Source: Actinomycetota bacterium
GTDB lineage: Bacteria; Actinomycetota; Thermoleophilia; Solirubrobacterales; 70-9
Direction: 5' to 3'
Length of the DNA stretch: 64,000 nucleotides
NCBI GenBank assembly: GCA_018268415.1
Contig: JAFDWO010000121.1
Span: 1 to 64,000, forward strand
The notes beneath the pieces were generated by a model, which worked only from the letters and a program-made list of their open reading frames with translations, did no database searches and had not been told where the DNA came from. Positions 44,285 through 51,625 of the stretch are shown in pieces (position 1 is the stretch's first letter; each line of letters starts with the position of its first letter). Position numbers and translations under genes: made by a program.

Positions 44285-44680
44285 AGCTCGGACGGGTGCG
44301 GGGGTCGGGGTCGGGGGCATCTCGGACGGGTGTGGGGGCCGAGGTCGGGGGCCACGCGCCCCGCGCGGCAGCTCGGGACGGGCGCGGGGGTCGGGGTCGC
44401 GCGGCACCTCGGACGGCCGGGGCGGCCGGGGTAGCTCCGCCACGCACGCCGCGCCGCAAACTCGGACGGGTGCACGGGCCGCGGCCCCGCCCGTCCCTTC
44501 TCGACGGCCCGCCCCTTCCGCTGTTCCTTATGGGGCTCATAGCCCCATAAGGAACAGCGGAGCGATCCCGGGGATGCGCGGCGGCCGGGGCCGCATCTCG
44601 GACGGGCGGGGTGGCGCGGTCGCGCCGCAACTCGGAAGGCCACCAGGGCCTGGCCCGCACAGCACCTCGGACAGACGCCC
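44285..44680. repeat. Degenerate CTCGGACGG interspersed repeats
   Basis: About eight copies of (C/A)NCTCGGACGG, several followed by GTGCGGGGGTCGGGGTC, at irregular 30-125 bp spacing. Locus C has five inverted copies between 61873 and 62046. Confidence 0.7.
44518..44560. repeat. Type II hairpin, 20-bp stem, CAT loop
   Basis: CCGCTGTTCCTTATGGGGCT, loop CAT, then the exact complement. The stem is unrelated to the other type II hairpins. Confidence 0.93.
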
Positions 44681-44735
44681 CGGCCGCGGAGCGCGCCCGT
44701 CCCCTCGCGGCGCGCCCGCAGCGCGGCTTCACCGC

Positions 44736-46607
44736 TTACCCCAGCAGAGACAGAACCTGCCGGACAGCCTCCTCGAGGTCCGGCGAGGTCACCAGGTCCG
44801 GCCGCTCGGGCGCCTCGTAGGGCGAGCCGACACCGGTCAGGTCCTTGATCTCGCCCGCGCGAGCCTTGGCGTAGAGGCCCTTCGGGTCACGGCGTTCGCA
44901 CTCCTCCAGCGGGGTGTCGACGAAGACCTCGTAGAAGGGGATCCCGGCCTCCTCGTGGAGGGCGCGAACGCGGTCGCGCTCGTCGCGATAGGGGCTGACC
45001 AGGGAGGCGATCGCCACGGTGCCTGATTCGGCGAGGATCTTCGCCACCTCGCCGACGCGGCGCACGTTCTCGTTGCGGTCCTCCGCGGAGAAGCCGAGGT
45101 TGGCGTTCAGGCCGTGGCGCAGGTTGTCGCCGTCGAGCATGAAGGCGGCGCGGCCCGAGGACACGAGGGTGTGCTCGATCGCCGTCGCGATCGTCGACTT
45201 GCCGGAGCCCGAGAGCCCCGTCATCCAGATCGTCGCGCCGCCCGTCTCGAGGGCCGCCCAGCGCTCCTCGCGCGAGAGCTTGGAGGGGTGGAAGGTGATG
45301 TTCTCGGCCACGATCGAGGCCGCGTCGGTGGCGACGCCCGGGTCTCCCCCGGCGCTGATGATCATCCCCGCCGCGACCGTCAGGTCGGTCGCCGGGTCGA
45401 CCAGGATGAAGCTGCCGGTGGTGCGGTTGATCCGGTACTCGTCGAAGAAGAGCGGCGAGGTGGTGTGGATCGCGACGCGGCCGATGTCGTTGACCTCGAG
45501 CGTCTCCGCGGCGAGATCGCGGTGCAGGGTGTCGACGTTCAGCTGATATCGGAGCTCCTCGACCTCGGCGGCGACCCACCGGGTCGTGTGCTTCAGCTGG
45601 TACGGCGCCCCGGTGCGCAGCTGCGAGGTCTCGTCGAACCAACAGATCATCGCCTCGAAGCGGCGGCTCGCGGTCGGCTGGTTGGTCGGGCGGCAGATCA
45701 TGTCGCCGCGGGACACGTCGACCTCGTCCTCCAGGCGCAGCGTCACCGCCATCGGCGGGAAGGCCTGCGCGACCTCGCCTTCAGGCGTGTCGATCGCGGC
45801 GATCTTCGAGGCTTTCCGCGACGGCATCACCATCACCTCGTCGCCCTGCTTGAAGATCCCGCCGACCACCGACCCGGCGAAGCCGCGGTAATCGCGGTAC
45901 TCCGCCGACTGCGGGCGGATCACGTACTGGACCGGGAAGCGGTTGTCGACCAGGTTGCGATCGGAGGCGATGTGGACGTCCTCGAGGTGGCCGAGCAGCG
46001 GCTGCCCGTGGAACCAGGGCATGTTCGGCGAGGGCTCGACCACGTTGTCACCGACCAGCGCCGAGATCGGCACGAAACCGAGGTCGGTGATGTCGAGCTT
46101 CGCGGCGAAGGCGGTGAACTCCTCGCGGATCTCGTCGTAGATCCGCTGGTCGTAATCGACCAGGTCCATTTTGTTGACGCAGAGAACCAGGTGCGGCACC
46201 CCGAGCAGGGACGACAGCAGCGCGTGGCGGCGGGTCTGTTCGAGCACGCCTTTGCGCGCGTCGATCAGGAGCAGGGCCAGGTTGGCGGTCGAGGCGCCGG
46301 TGACCATGTTGCGCGTGTACTGGATGTGGCCGGGCGTGTCGGCGATCACGAACTTGCGCTTCGGCGTCGCGAAGTACCGGTAGGCGACGTCGATCGTGAT
46401 CCCCTGCTCGCGCTCGGCGCGCAGGCCGTCGGTCAGCAGCGCCAGGTCGGTCTGTTCGTCGCCACGTTTCTCCGAGGTCCGCTCGATCGACTCGAGCTGG
46501 TCTTCGAAGATCGATTTGGTGTCGTGCAGGAGCCGCCCGATCAGGGTCGACTTGCCATCGTCCACCGACCCCGCGGTCGCGATCCGGAGGATCTCCGTGG
46601 CCGGCAT
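44736..46607 (-). CDS. cysNC: Bifunctional sulfate adenylyltransferase subunit 1 / APS kinase
   Basis: The 623-residue protein has an EF-Tu-like GTPase part (about 1-430): P-loop GSVDDGKST (13-21), DTPGH, NKMDLVDY, then beta-barrel domains. A C-terminal APS kinase part has P-loop GLSGSGKST (about 462-470), DGDNLRHGLNANLGFS and GLYAKARAGEIKDLTG. With CysD it makes APS from sulfate and ATP and then PAPS. The ribosome site GGAGG lies in a 34-bp inverted repeat whose partner holds the cysD stop, so translation may depend on that structure. Confidence 0.96.
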   Translation of the reverse strand: MPATEILRIATAGSVDDGKSTLIGRLLHDTKSIFEDQLESIERTSEKRGDEQTDLALLTDGLRAEREQGITIDVAYRYFATPKRKFVIADTPGHIQYTRNMVTGASTANLALLLIDARKGVLEQTRRHALLSSLLGVPHLVLCVNKMDLVDYDQRIYDEIREEFTAFAAKLDITDLGFVPISALVGDNVVEPSPNMPWFHGQPLLGHLEDVHIASDRNLVDNRFPVQYVIRPQSAEYRDYRGFAGSVVGGIFKQGDEVMVMPSRKASKIAAIDTPEGEVAQAFPPMAVTLRLEDEVDVSRGDMICRPTNQPTASRRFEAMICWFDETSQLRTGAPYQLKHTTRWVAAEVEELRYQLNVDTLHRDLAAETLEVNDIGRVAIHTTSPLFFDEYRINRTTGSFILVDPATDLTVAAGMIISAGGDPGVATDAASIVAENITFHPSKLSREERWAALETGGATIWMTGLSGSGKSTIATAIEHTLVSSGRAAFMLDGDNLRHGLNANLGFSAEDRNENVRRVGEVAKILAESGTVAIASLVSPYRDERDRVRALHEEAGIPFYEVFVDTPLEECERRDPKGLYAKARAGEIKDLTGVGSPYEAPERPDLVTSPDLEEAVRQVLSLLG

Positions 46608-46608
46608 C

Positions 46609-46772
46609 AGTGGTTCCTCCGGTGGGTCCGGTGCCCATATGGCGAGCGAAAACCAAGCACGCCGCGGACGCAGGGAGGCCTGATAGCGGTTGCTATCTGG
46701 CCGACCGAGGACAAAGGAGGGCGCCGGTTTGCAGCCGCCAGATGGGTGCCGGAATCCGCCGGAGGAACCACT
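46609..46772. repeat. Terminal inverted repeats enclosing the cysD-cysNC spacer
   Basis: The first 17 bases (46609-46625, AGTGGTTCCTCCGG...) pair with 46756-46772 with one mismatch. Pairing continues imperfectly for about 34 bp in all (CCGGTGCCCAT with ATGGGTGCCGG). The outer end contains the cysD TAG stop on one side and the cysNC ribosome site on the other. The interior carries a GATAGC-GGTT-GCTATC hairpin (46682-46697). No transposase is present. Confidence 0.8.
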
Positions 46773-47712
46773 AGAAGTAGCCCTCCCGCTTGCGGTCCTC
46801 CATCGCGGCTTCCGAGAAGCGGTCGTCGCCGCGGGTCGCGCCGCGCTCGGTGATCCGCGAGACCGACGTCTCCTCGATCACCAGCTCATACGTGGTCGCC
46901 TGCGAGGGCACCGCGCCGGTCAGGGTCGCGTCGCCGACGGTCCGGTAGCGCACCATCTCCATCTTCGACTCGGCCCCCTCGGGCAGCGGAAAGTACTCGT
47001 TGACGGCCATCAGCAGGCCTTCGTTGTCGACCACCTCGCGCTCGTGGGCGAAGTAGATCGGCGGCAGCTCGATCTGCTCGCGCGCCAGATAGCGCCAGAC
47101 GTCGAGCTCGGTCCAGTCGGAGATCGGGAAGACGCGGATGTGCTCGCCCTTGCGGTGACGGCCGTTGTAGAGGTGCCACAGCTCGGGCCGCTGGTTCTTC
47201 GGATCCCACTGGCCGAATTTGTCGCGGAAGGAGAGGATCCGCTCCTTCGCGCGGGCCTTGTCCTCGTCGCGCCGACCGCCGCCGAAGACGGCGTCGAAGC
47301 CACCGTCCTTGATCGCGTCGAGCAGCGCCCGGGTCTGATGGCGGTTGCGGGATTCCAGTTCGTGGTCGACCTTGATGATCCCCTGGTCGATCAGCTCCTG
47401 GACCGACGCGACCTCCAGCCGCAGCCCGTACTCGGCAACGACCTTGTCACGAAATTCGATCACCTCGCGGAAGTTGTGCCCGGTGTCGACGTGCATGATC
47501 GGGAACGGCACCGGCGCCGGCGCGAACGCCTTGCGCGCCAGCTGCAGCATCAGCACCGAGTCCTTGCCGCCGGAGAAGAGCATCACCGGGTGTTCGAACT
47601 CGGCAACGACCTCGCGGATGATGAACATCGACTCCGCCTCCAGCGTGTCGAGGTCATCCAGCTCTACCGCGGCAGGCCGCACTTTCGTCGTCTCGTCGAT
47701 CAATGTCCCCAC
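46771..47712 (-). CDS. cysD: Sulfate adenylyltransferase subunit 2
   Basis: The 313-residue protein has the ATP pyrophosphatase loop FSGGKDSVLMLQLARKAF (about 44-61), HVDTGHNFREVIEFRD, FGGGRRDEDKARAKERI and FPISDWTELDVWRYLAREQ. It ends in the characteristic KREGYF. It forms the sulfate-activating complex with the CysN part of the next gene. The start is a GTG. Confidence 0.97.
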   Translation of the reverse strand: MGTLIDETTKVRPAAVELDDLDTLEAESMFIIREVVAEFEHPVMLFSGGKDSVLMLQLARKAFAPAPVPFPIMHVDTGHNFREVIEFRDKVVAEYGLRLEVASVQELIDQGIIKVDHELESRNRHQTRALLDAIKDGGFDAVFGGGRRDEDKARAKERILSFRDKFGQWDPKNQRPELWHLYNGRHRKGEHIRVFPISDWTELDVWRYLAREQIELPPIYFAHEREVVDNEGLLMAVNEYFPLPEGAESKMEMVRYRTVGDATLTGAVPSQATTYELVIEETSVSRITERGATRGDDRFSEAAMEDRKREGYF

Positions 47713-47754
47713 GCCATCCTCAGGGTCGGGCCCGCCAGGCTCCCCGCGGGAGCG

Positions 47755-48474
47755 CTAATTGATGCCGCACTCGGTCTTCTCGACGCCGGCCCAGCGGCCG
47801 TCGCGGAGGTCGCCGCCAGGCCCCACCGGCTGCGTGCAATGCGTGCAGCCGATCGAGGGGTAGCCGCGATCGTGAAGCGGGTTGTACGGAAGACGGTGCT
47901 CATGGATGTAGTTCCAGACGTCTCGCTCGGACCAGTCGGCGAGCGGGTTCAGCTTCCAGAGGCCGAATTTCTTGTCCCAGGTGAACTTCGGGGCCCCGGC
48001 CCTGGAGCTGGAATCCGCCCGGCGGACGCCGGCGACCCAGCAGTCTACGGATGAGAGGGCACGGCGCATCGGCTCCACCTTGCGCAGCCCACAACAGGCG
48101 TCCGGCTCGCGCTTCCAGAGCTCGTCGCCGTACTCGGCCGCCTGCTCGGCGATCGTCAGGTTGTGGAAGCGGTCGAACTCGATCCCGAGCGCCTCGGCGA
48201 GGCGATCACGGGTCTCATAGGTCTCGGGGAAGAGGACGTCGGTGTCGAGGTAGAAGAAGCGCGCGTCGGGGTTGATGGTGCTCGCCAGGTGAGCCGTCAC
48301 CGAGCTCGTTTTCTGGAACGAGCAGGCGATGTAGTGGTCCTGGCCGAACTGATCGAACATCCACTCGATCGTTTCCCGCGCGGTCAGGCTCTCGAGCTCG
48401 TCCGCGATCGCCTCGTGATCGAGGTCGGTGACTGTCGGCACGTTGCCGGACAAGGTGATTGGCGGCGGCTTCAT
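47755..48474 (-). CDS. cysH: APS reductase (assimilatory, iron-sulfur type)
   Basis: The 239-residue enzyme has the substrate loop ACSFQKTSSV, FYLDTDVLFPETYETRD, WVAGVRR and NPLADWSERDVWNYI. Cysteines CC (127-128), C210 and C213 form the 4Fe-4S ligand set of APS reductases, and the C-terminal ECGIN carries the catalytic cysteine. It reduces APS to sulfite. The adjacent APS kinase therefore probably feeds PAPS use rather than reduction. A GAGGG ribosome site precedes the ATG. Confidence 0.95.
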   Translation of the reverse strand: MKPPPITLSGNVPTVTDLDHEAIADELESLTARETIEWMFDQFGQDHYIACSFQKTSSVTAHLASTINPDARFFYLDTDVLFPETYETRDRLAEALGIEFDRFHNLTIAEQAAEYGDELWKREPDACCGLRKVEPMRRALSSVDCWVAGVRRADSSSRAGAPKFTWDKKFGLWKLNPLADWSERDVWNYIHEHRLPYNPLHDRGYPSIGCTHCTQPVGPGGDLRDGRWAGVEKTECGIN

Positions 48475-48506
48475 CGGTTGCCCTCAGGTTCCTCGCTGGG
48501 CGCGAG

Positions 48507-50354
48507 CTAGATCGCGCACTCCCCTTCTCCGCGGATGACTTCGTAGGGCGTCGCCCGCTGCCAGTCGATGAACTCCTGCATGGTCTCAAGCGAGAAATCG
48601 ACCGGCATGGTCAGATCCTTGACCTCGATTTCGAAGCGCTCCTGGCCGACCCGGTCGGCGAAGGCGTTGAAGGCCTCCCCGTCGTCGGCACGCTCGGCCT
48701 CGTACATCCGCACCCAGCGCTCGACCGCCTCGGGGACCCGTTTGGCCGGCAGGCGCGATTTGAGCCGTTTGCCGTAGAGCACCGTGCCGCCCTCGTAGTT
48801 GCCGCCGATGTGGGGGATGTAGGCGGGCATCTGGCGATCGCCGATCTTCAGCGAGGCGCCGTAGAAGCCGATGTTGGCGATGTGATGCTGGCTGCAGCCG
48901 TTCGGGCAGCCGCTCATTTTGATGTGGATCTGCCGGGTCAGCTGGTCGTCGAGCTTCATCTCGTCGATCCGCTCCTTGACCGCCCGGTTGAGGCCCATCG
49001 AGGAGGTGATCCCGAGTTTGCAGCTGTCGGTGCCAGGGCAGGAGACGACGTCGGAGATCTCGCGCGCGCCGGGGTCACCGAGGCCGAGCTCCGAGAGCTT
49101 CGTCCAGACGTCATAGATCGACTCGTCACGGATCCAGCGCAGGACCAGGTTCTGCTGCACGGTGGAGCGCGCGTTGCCGCCGCCGTAGTCGCGCATGACC
49201 TGACCCAGGCCGCGGAACTGCTCCGGGGTCAGGTCGCCGCGGTTGACCTTCACCTCGACGGTGGAGAAGCCCGCCTGGCGCTGCGCCTGCACGTTGGACT
49301 CGACGAAGCGGTCGAACGCCTGGCGATCGCCGTTCGGCGAGGACGCGCCGGCGACCGGCGCCTGCGGGGCGCGCGCCTCCTCGTCGTCCTCGTAGGAGAG
49401 GCGCTGGACCAGCTCCGGCCCGAATTCGCGCTCGCCGACCCAGTCGCCGCGCAGCTCCTCGTCGAGCAGATCGCGGAAGGCGTCGGCGCCGATCTTGTCG
49501 ATCAGCACCTTGATCCGGGCGCGGGCGCGGTTGACGCGCAGCCACTCCTGGCGGTCGAAGATGCGGAAGACGGCCTCGGCCACCTTCAGATAATCGCCGT
49601 TGTCGGCCTCGACAAAGTCGAGGATCGGCGGCGCGACGCGCGGCATGATCGCGGTGCCGCCGCCGACCCGCAGCTCGAAGCCACGGACCCCATCACGTTC
49701 GCGCGAGATGAAGGCGATGTCGTGGATGCCGGTGATCGCCCGGTCCTCGTCGGAGCCGGAGAACGCGGTCTTGATCTTCCGCGGCATCAGCTGCGTCGTC
49801 GGGTGGCGGACGAAGTAACGGACGAAGGCGCCGGCGTACGGCGTCGGGTCGAAGATCTCGTCGGGGGCGACGCCGGCCCAGGGATCGCCGGTGACGTTGC
49901 GCACCGTGTTGCCGCAACCCTCGCGGGAGGAGAGGCCGGCCTCGGCGATCACCTTGAGCAGCTGCTCGGTGTCGCGCAGCGGCACGTGGTGGATCTGGAT
50001 GTTCTGCCGGGTGGTGATGTGGCCTTTGGCGAGCGGCGCCCAGCGCTCGACCACGTCGGCGAAGGTGTCCATCTGCTCGGGCGTCACACCCCCGAACGGA
50101 AGCTTGATCCGGATCATCTGGACGTCGGACTGGCGCTGTCCGTACACGCCCTGTTTCAGGCGGAACCCGATGAACTCGTTCTCGGGTAGATCGCCGGCGA
50201 GGAACTGCTCGGCTTCGTTGTCGAAGTCGACGAACTCGCGCTCGATGATCGGGATGATGTGGCCGGGGACGTTCGAGTAGGCCTCTGGGTTCTCCAGGGT
50301 GCCTACGCGGCCCTTGCCCTCCTGCGTCTTGCTCTCAGCGACTATGACCTCCAT
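48507..50354 (-). CDS. Ferredoxin-dependent sulfite reductase (NirA/SirA family)
   Basis: The 615-residue protein has the two ferredoxin-like half domains and siroheme/4Fe-4S cysteines in CPGTDSCKLGITSSMG and MSGCPNGCSQHHIANIGFYG, with TRQNIQIHHV (about 103-112) and GREGCGNTVRNVTG in the first half. Position next to cysH, cysD and cysNC favours sulfite over nitrite as substrate. The upstream region has a possible promoter and a CCCT...AGGG dyad, and the rhodanese hairpin lies just before. Confidence 0.93.
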   Translation of the reverse strand: MEVIVAESKTQEGKGRVGTLENPEAYSNVPGHIIPIIEREFVDFDNEAEQFLAGDLPENEFIGFRLKQGVYGQRQSDVQMIRIKLPFGGVTPEQMDTFADVVERWAPLAKGHITTRQNIQIHHVPLRDTEQLLKVIAEAGLSSREGCGNTVRNVTGDPWAGVAPDEIFDPTPYAGAFVRYFVRHPTTQLMPRKIKTAFSGSDEDRAITGIHDIAFISRERDGVRGFELRVGGGTAIMPRVAPPILDFVEADNGDYLKVAEAVFRIFDRQEWLRVNRARARIKVLIDKIGADAFRDLLDEELRGDWVGEREFGPELVQRLSYEDDEEARAPQAPVAGASSPNGDRQAFDRFVESNVQAQRQAGFSTVEVKVNRGDLTPEQFRGLGQVMRDYGGGNARSTVQQNLVLRWIRDESIYDVWTKLSELGLGDPGAREISDVVSCPGTDSCKLGITSSMGLNRAVKERIDEMKLDDQLTRQIHIKMSGCPNGCSQHHIANIGFYGASLKIGDRQMPAYIPHIGGNYEGGTVLYGKRLKSRLPAKRVPEAVERWVRMYEAERADDGEAFNAFADRVGQERFEIEVKDLTMPVDFSLETMQEFIDWQRATPYEVIRGEGECAI

Positions 50355-50407
50355 GCGGAGGAAATTAGCAAAACCCTGACCGGGATTAGGGTATTTATCT
50401 GTGAAGT

Positions 50408-50427
50408 TTCCTGATTTGGCTCAGGAA
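50408..50427 (-). terminator. Hairpin overlapping the rhodanese stop codon
   Basis: TTCCTGA-GCCAAA-TCAGGAA on the minus strand, with the rhodanese TGA in the first arm, followed by AACTTCAC. It may end or attenuate transcription before the sulfite reductase gene. Confidence 0.5.
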
Positions 50428-50810
50428 CTACGTTTGCGGGCCTGAATAATGGCCGCCGCCTCGCCCGACTCGGCCACGTAACCGCCCTCGGGCTCGAACG
50501 GCAGACCCTCGTCCTCCCAGCCCACGGCGCCCTCGGTCAGCTTCGCCGCGTCGTAGCCGGCCTCGGCCAGCGCGGTGGTCGCCATCGAGGAGCGGTTGCC
50601 GCCGCGGCAGTAAAGGATCACCGGGCGGTCCTTATCGATCTCCTCCACCCGCGCCGGCAGCTCGGCCAGCGGGATGTGGACGGCACCGGGCAGGTGCCCC
50701 GTCTCCCACTCGTGGTCGACGCGGACATCGACCAGCTGGGCACCCTGGTCGAGCAGCTCCCGCGCCTCGGCGCGGGAGATCTCCTTGGGCGCGGCGTCGA
50801 CCTCGCTCAT
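50421..50810 (-). CDS. Rhodanese-domain protein
   Basis: The 129-residue single rhodanese domain has LVDVRVDHEWETGHLPGAVH (about 26-45), the catalytic loop CRGGNRS (about 70-76) with the persulfide cysteine, and LTEGAVGWEDEGLP. The ATG overlaps the dodecin stop (TGATG). In this cys operon it probably carries or delivers sulfane sulfur. Confidence 0.92.
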   Translation of the reverse strand: MSEVDAAPKEISRAEARELLDQGAQLVDVRVDHEWETGHLPGAVHIPLAELPARVEEIDKDRPVILYCRGGNRSSMATTALAEAGYDAAKLTEGAVGWEDEGLPFEPEGGYVAESGEAAAIIQARKRSS

Positions 50811-51019
50811 CAACTGACCTCCGATCCCTCGATCAGGAAGGCGACGCGGACGTGAGCCCGGTACTCGTCCAGGTTCTCGCCGCGGATCCCGGTCGAGACG
50901 ATGTCGACGGCGCGGATGTTGCGCAGCGAACCCTGCGCCTGTGCCAGCGCCTGTTTGGCGGCATCGTCGGTCGACGTCTTGGAGCTGCCGACGAGCTCGA
51001 TGATTTTCACAACTGCCAT
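50810..51019 (-). CDS. Dodecin-family flavin-binding protein
   Basis: The 69-residue protein shows the complete dodecin pattern: VKIIELVGSSKTSTDDAAKQAL, then VDIVSTGIRGENLDEYRAHVRVAFLIE. Dodecins form hollow 12-mers storing FMN/FAD or CoA. The start follows GAGGAG and lies inside the 3' end of the preceding small gene (13-bp overlap). It is too short to stand out among the longer overlapping frames but is unambiguous. Confidence 0.93.
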   Translation of the reverse strand: MAVVKIIELVGSSKTSTDDAAKQALAQAQGSLRNIRAVDIVSTGIRGENLDEYRAHVRVAFLIEGSEVS

Positions 51020-51219
51020 CTCGCTCCTCCTCGTGCTTGCGGGTCTTGGATGTCTTGCTGTGTGTTGGCGCCCACTCCCTCGAGCAGCGCGGCGCGCTGC
51101 CACGGCCCGATCGCGTCCCTGGGCTCCTCCGCCGGCGCGGCGGAGAACTCCTGCTCGAAGCGCGCGATCGCCGCGGCGATCGCCGCTGCCTCGTCTCCGG
51201 TCGCGGTCTTCTCGGCCAC
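51007..51219 (-). CDS. Small acidic-helix protein, possibly acyl-CoA carboxylase epsilon-like
   Basis: The 70-residue reading from GTG 51219 has an Ala/Glu helix (GDEAAAIAAAIARFEQEF) then DAIGPWQRAALLEGVG. The helix plus PW-x-R-A-A motif resembles small actinobacterial carboxylase epsilon/OadG-like subunits; this likeness is weak. It precedes and overlaps dodecin. It could also be a partner or just an unannotated short protein. Confidence 0.5.
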   Translation of the reverse strand: MAEKTATGDEAAAIAAAIARFEQEFSAAPAEEPRDAIGPWQRAALLEGVGANTQQDIQDPQARGGARWQL

Positions 51220-51228
51220 GAGCCCACT

Positions 51229-51578
51229 TTATCCCGGTGCCTTGGAAGCGCGGCGCGCGAGGTGCCGCCGTACCGACTCGACGACCGCCGCCGGTTCGCG
51301 ATCGAGGCGCGGCCCGGTGACCCGCGTGGTCTCGATCCCGGCGAGCAGCAGCTCGTCGTCGCGCACCCGGTCCTCCTCGAAGGAGAGGCGGGAGCCATGC
51401 GTCTCGTAGACGTCCAGTTCCACCCCGAAGCGCTCCCCCTCCCACCAGGCGTCGATCTCGTACCCGGCGACGGAGACGTTCATCGAGGGCTCGGGCAGCC
51501 CCGCCTCCCTCGTCAGCTCGAGGAAGCGGGGCTCCAGGCCCGAGCGGGTGAAGACGTGGTCGGGTCGAAGGACAGGGA
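51229..51578 (-). pseudogene. 5'-truncated DUF559/AbiEi-C-like nuclease-fold remnant
   Basis: The last about 115 codons encode FTRSGLEPRFLELTREAGLPEPSMNV, AGYEIDAWWEGERFGVELDVYETHG and RVRDDELLLAGIETTRVTGPR, the Vsr/PD-(D/E)XK-type DUF559 domain usually found at the C terminus of AbiEi-like or HTH-fused proteins. No start codon or N-terminal domain lies upstream before the RTX-like gene; the frame simply runs into that gene in another phase. It looks like the relic of a deleted defence or toxin-antitoxin component. Confidence 0.65.
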
Positions 51579-51606
51579 CCCCCTCTTCCCTCCCCCTCTC
51601 GGAGCG

Positions 51607-51625
51607 GGACTTAGCCGTTAAGTCC
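51607..51625 (-). terminator. Hairpin at the RTX-like gene stop
   Basis: GGACTTA-GCCGT-TAAGTCC, with the TAA stop (51613-51611) in the arm. Followed on the minus strand by C-rich sequence, no U-tract. Confidence 0.5.

Larger units (their letters stand above)
43437..44735. repeat. Locus B: 1.3-kb convergent structured element
   Basis: It lies between the stops of the PHP gene (+) and cysNC (-). No gene is credible. In order: 37-bp repeats, 52-bp type I hairpin, a block nearly identical to inverted locus A, the slot hairpin (43902-43953), three copies of CACGACCCCCTCCCGTCC (from about 44128, 44179 and 44212), a 60-bp type I hairpin, eight degenerate CTCGGACGG repeats and a 43-bp type II hairpin. 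Locus C holds the same parts in inverted order. Confidence 0.85.

Noticed and set aside
43465-44643. 392-codon open frame in locus B
   Set aside because: Arg/Pro/Gly low-complexity translation of the repeats; the frame is kept open only because stop codons are rare at this GC content.
46609-46772. Possible insertion sequence between cysD and cysNC
   Set aside because: It has terminal inverted repeats but only 164 bp, no transposase frame and no clear target duplication; kept only as a repeat feature.
50421-51398. Long reading through the rhodanese gene
   Set aside because: The upstream part is an out-of-phase reading of dodecin and the small gene; the rhodanese domain begins at ATG 50810.
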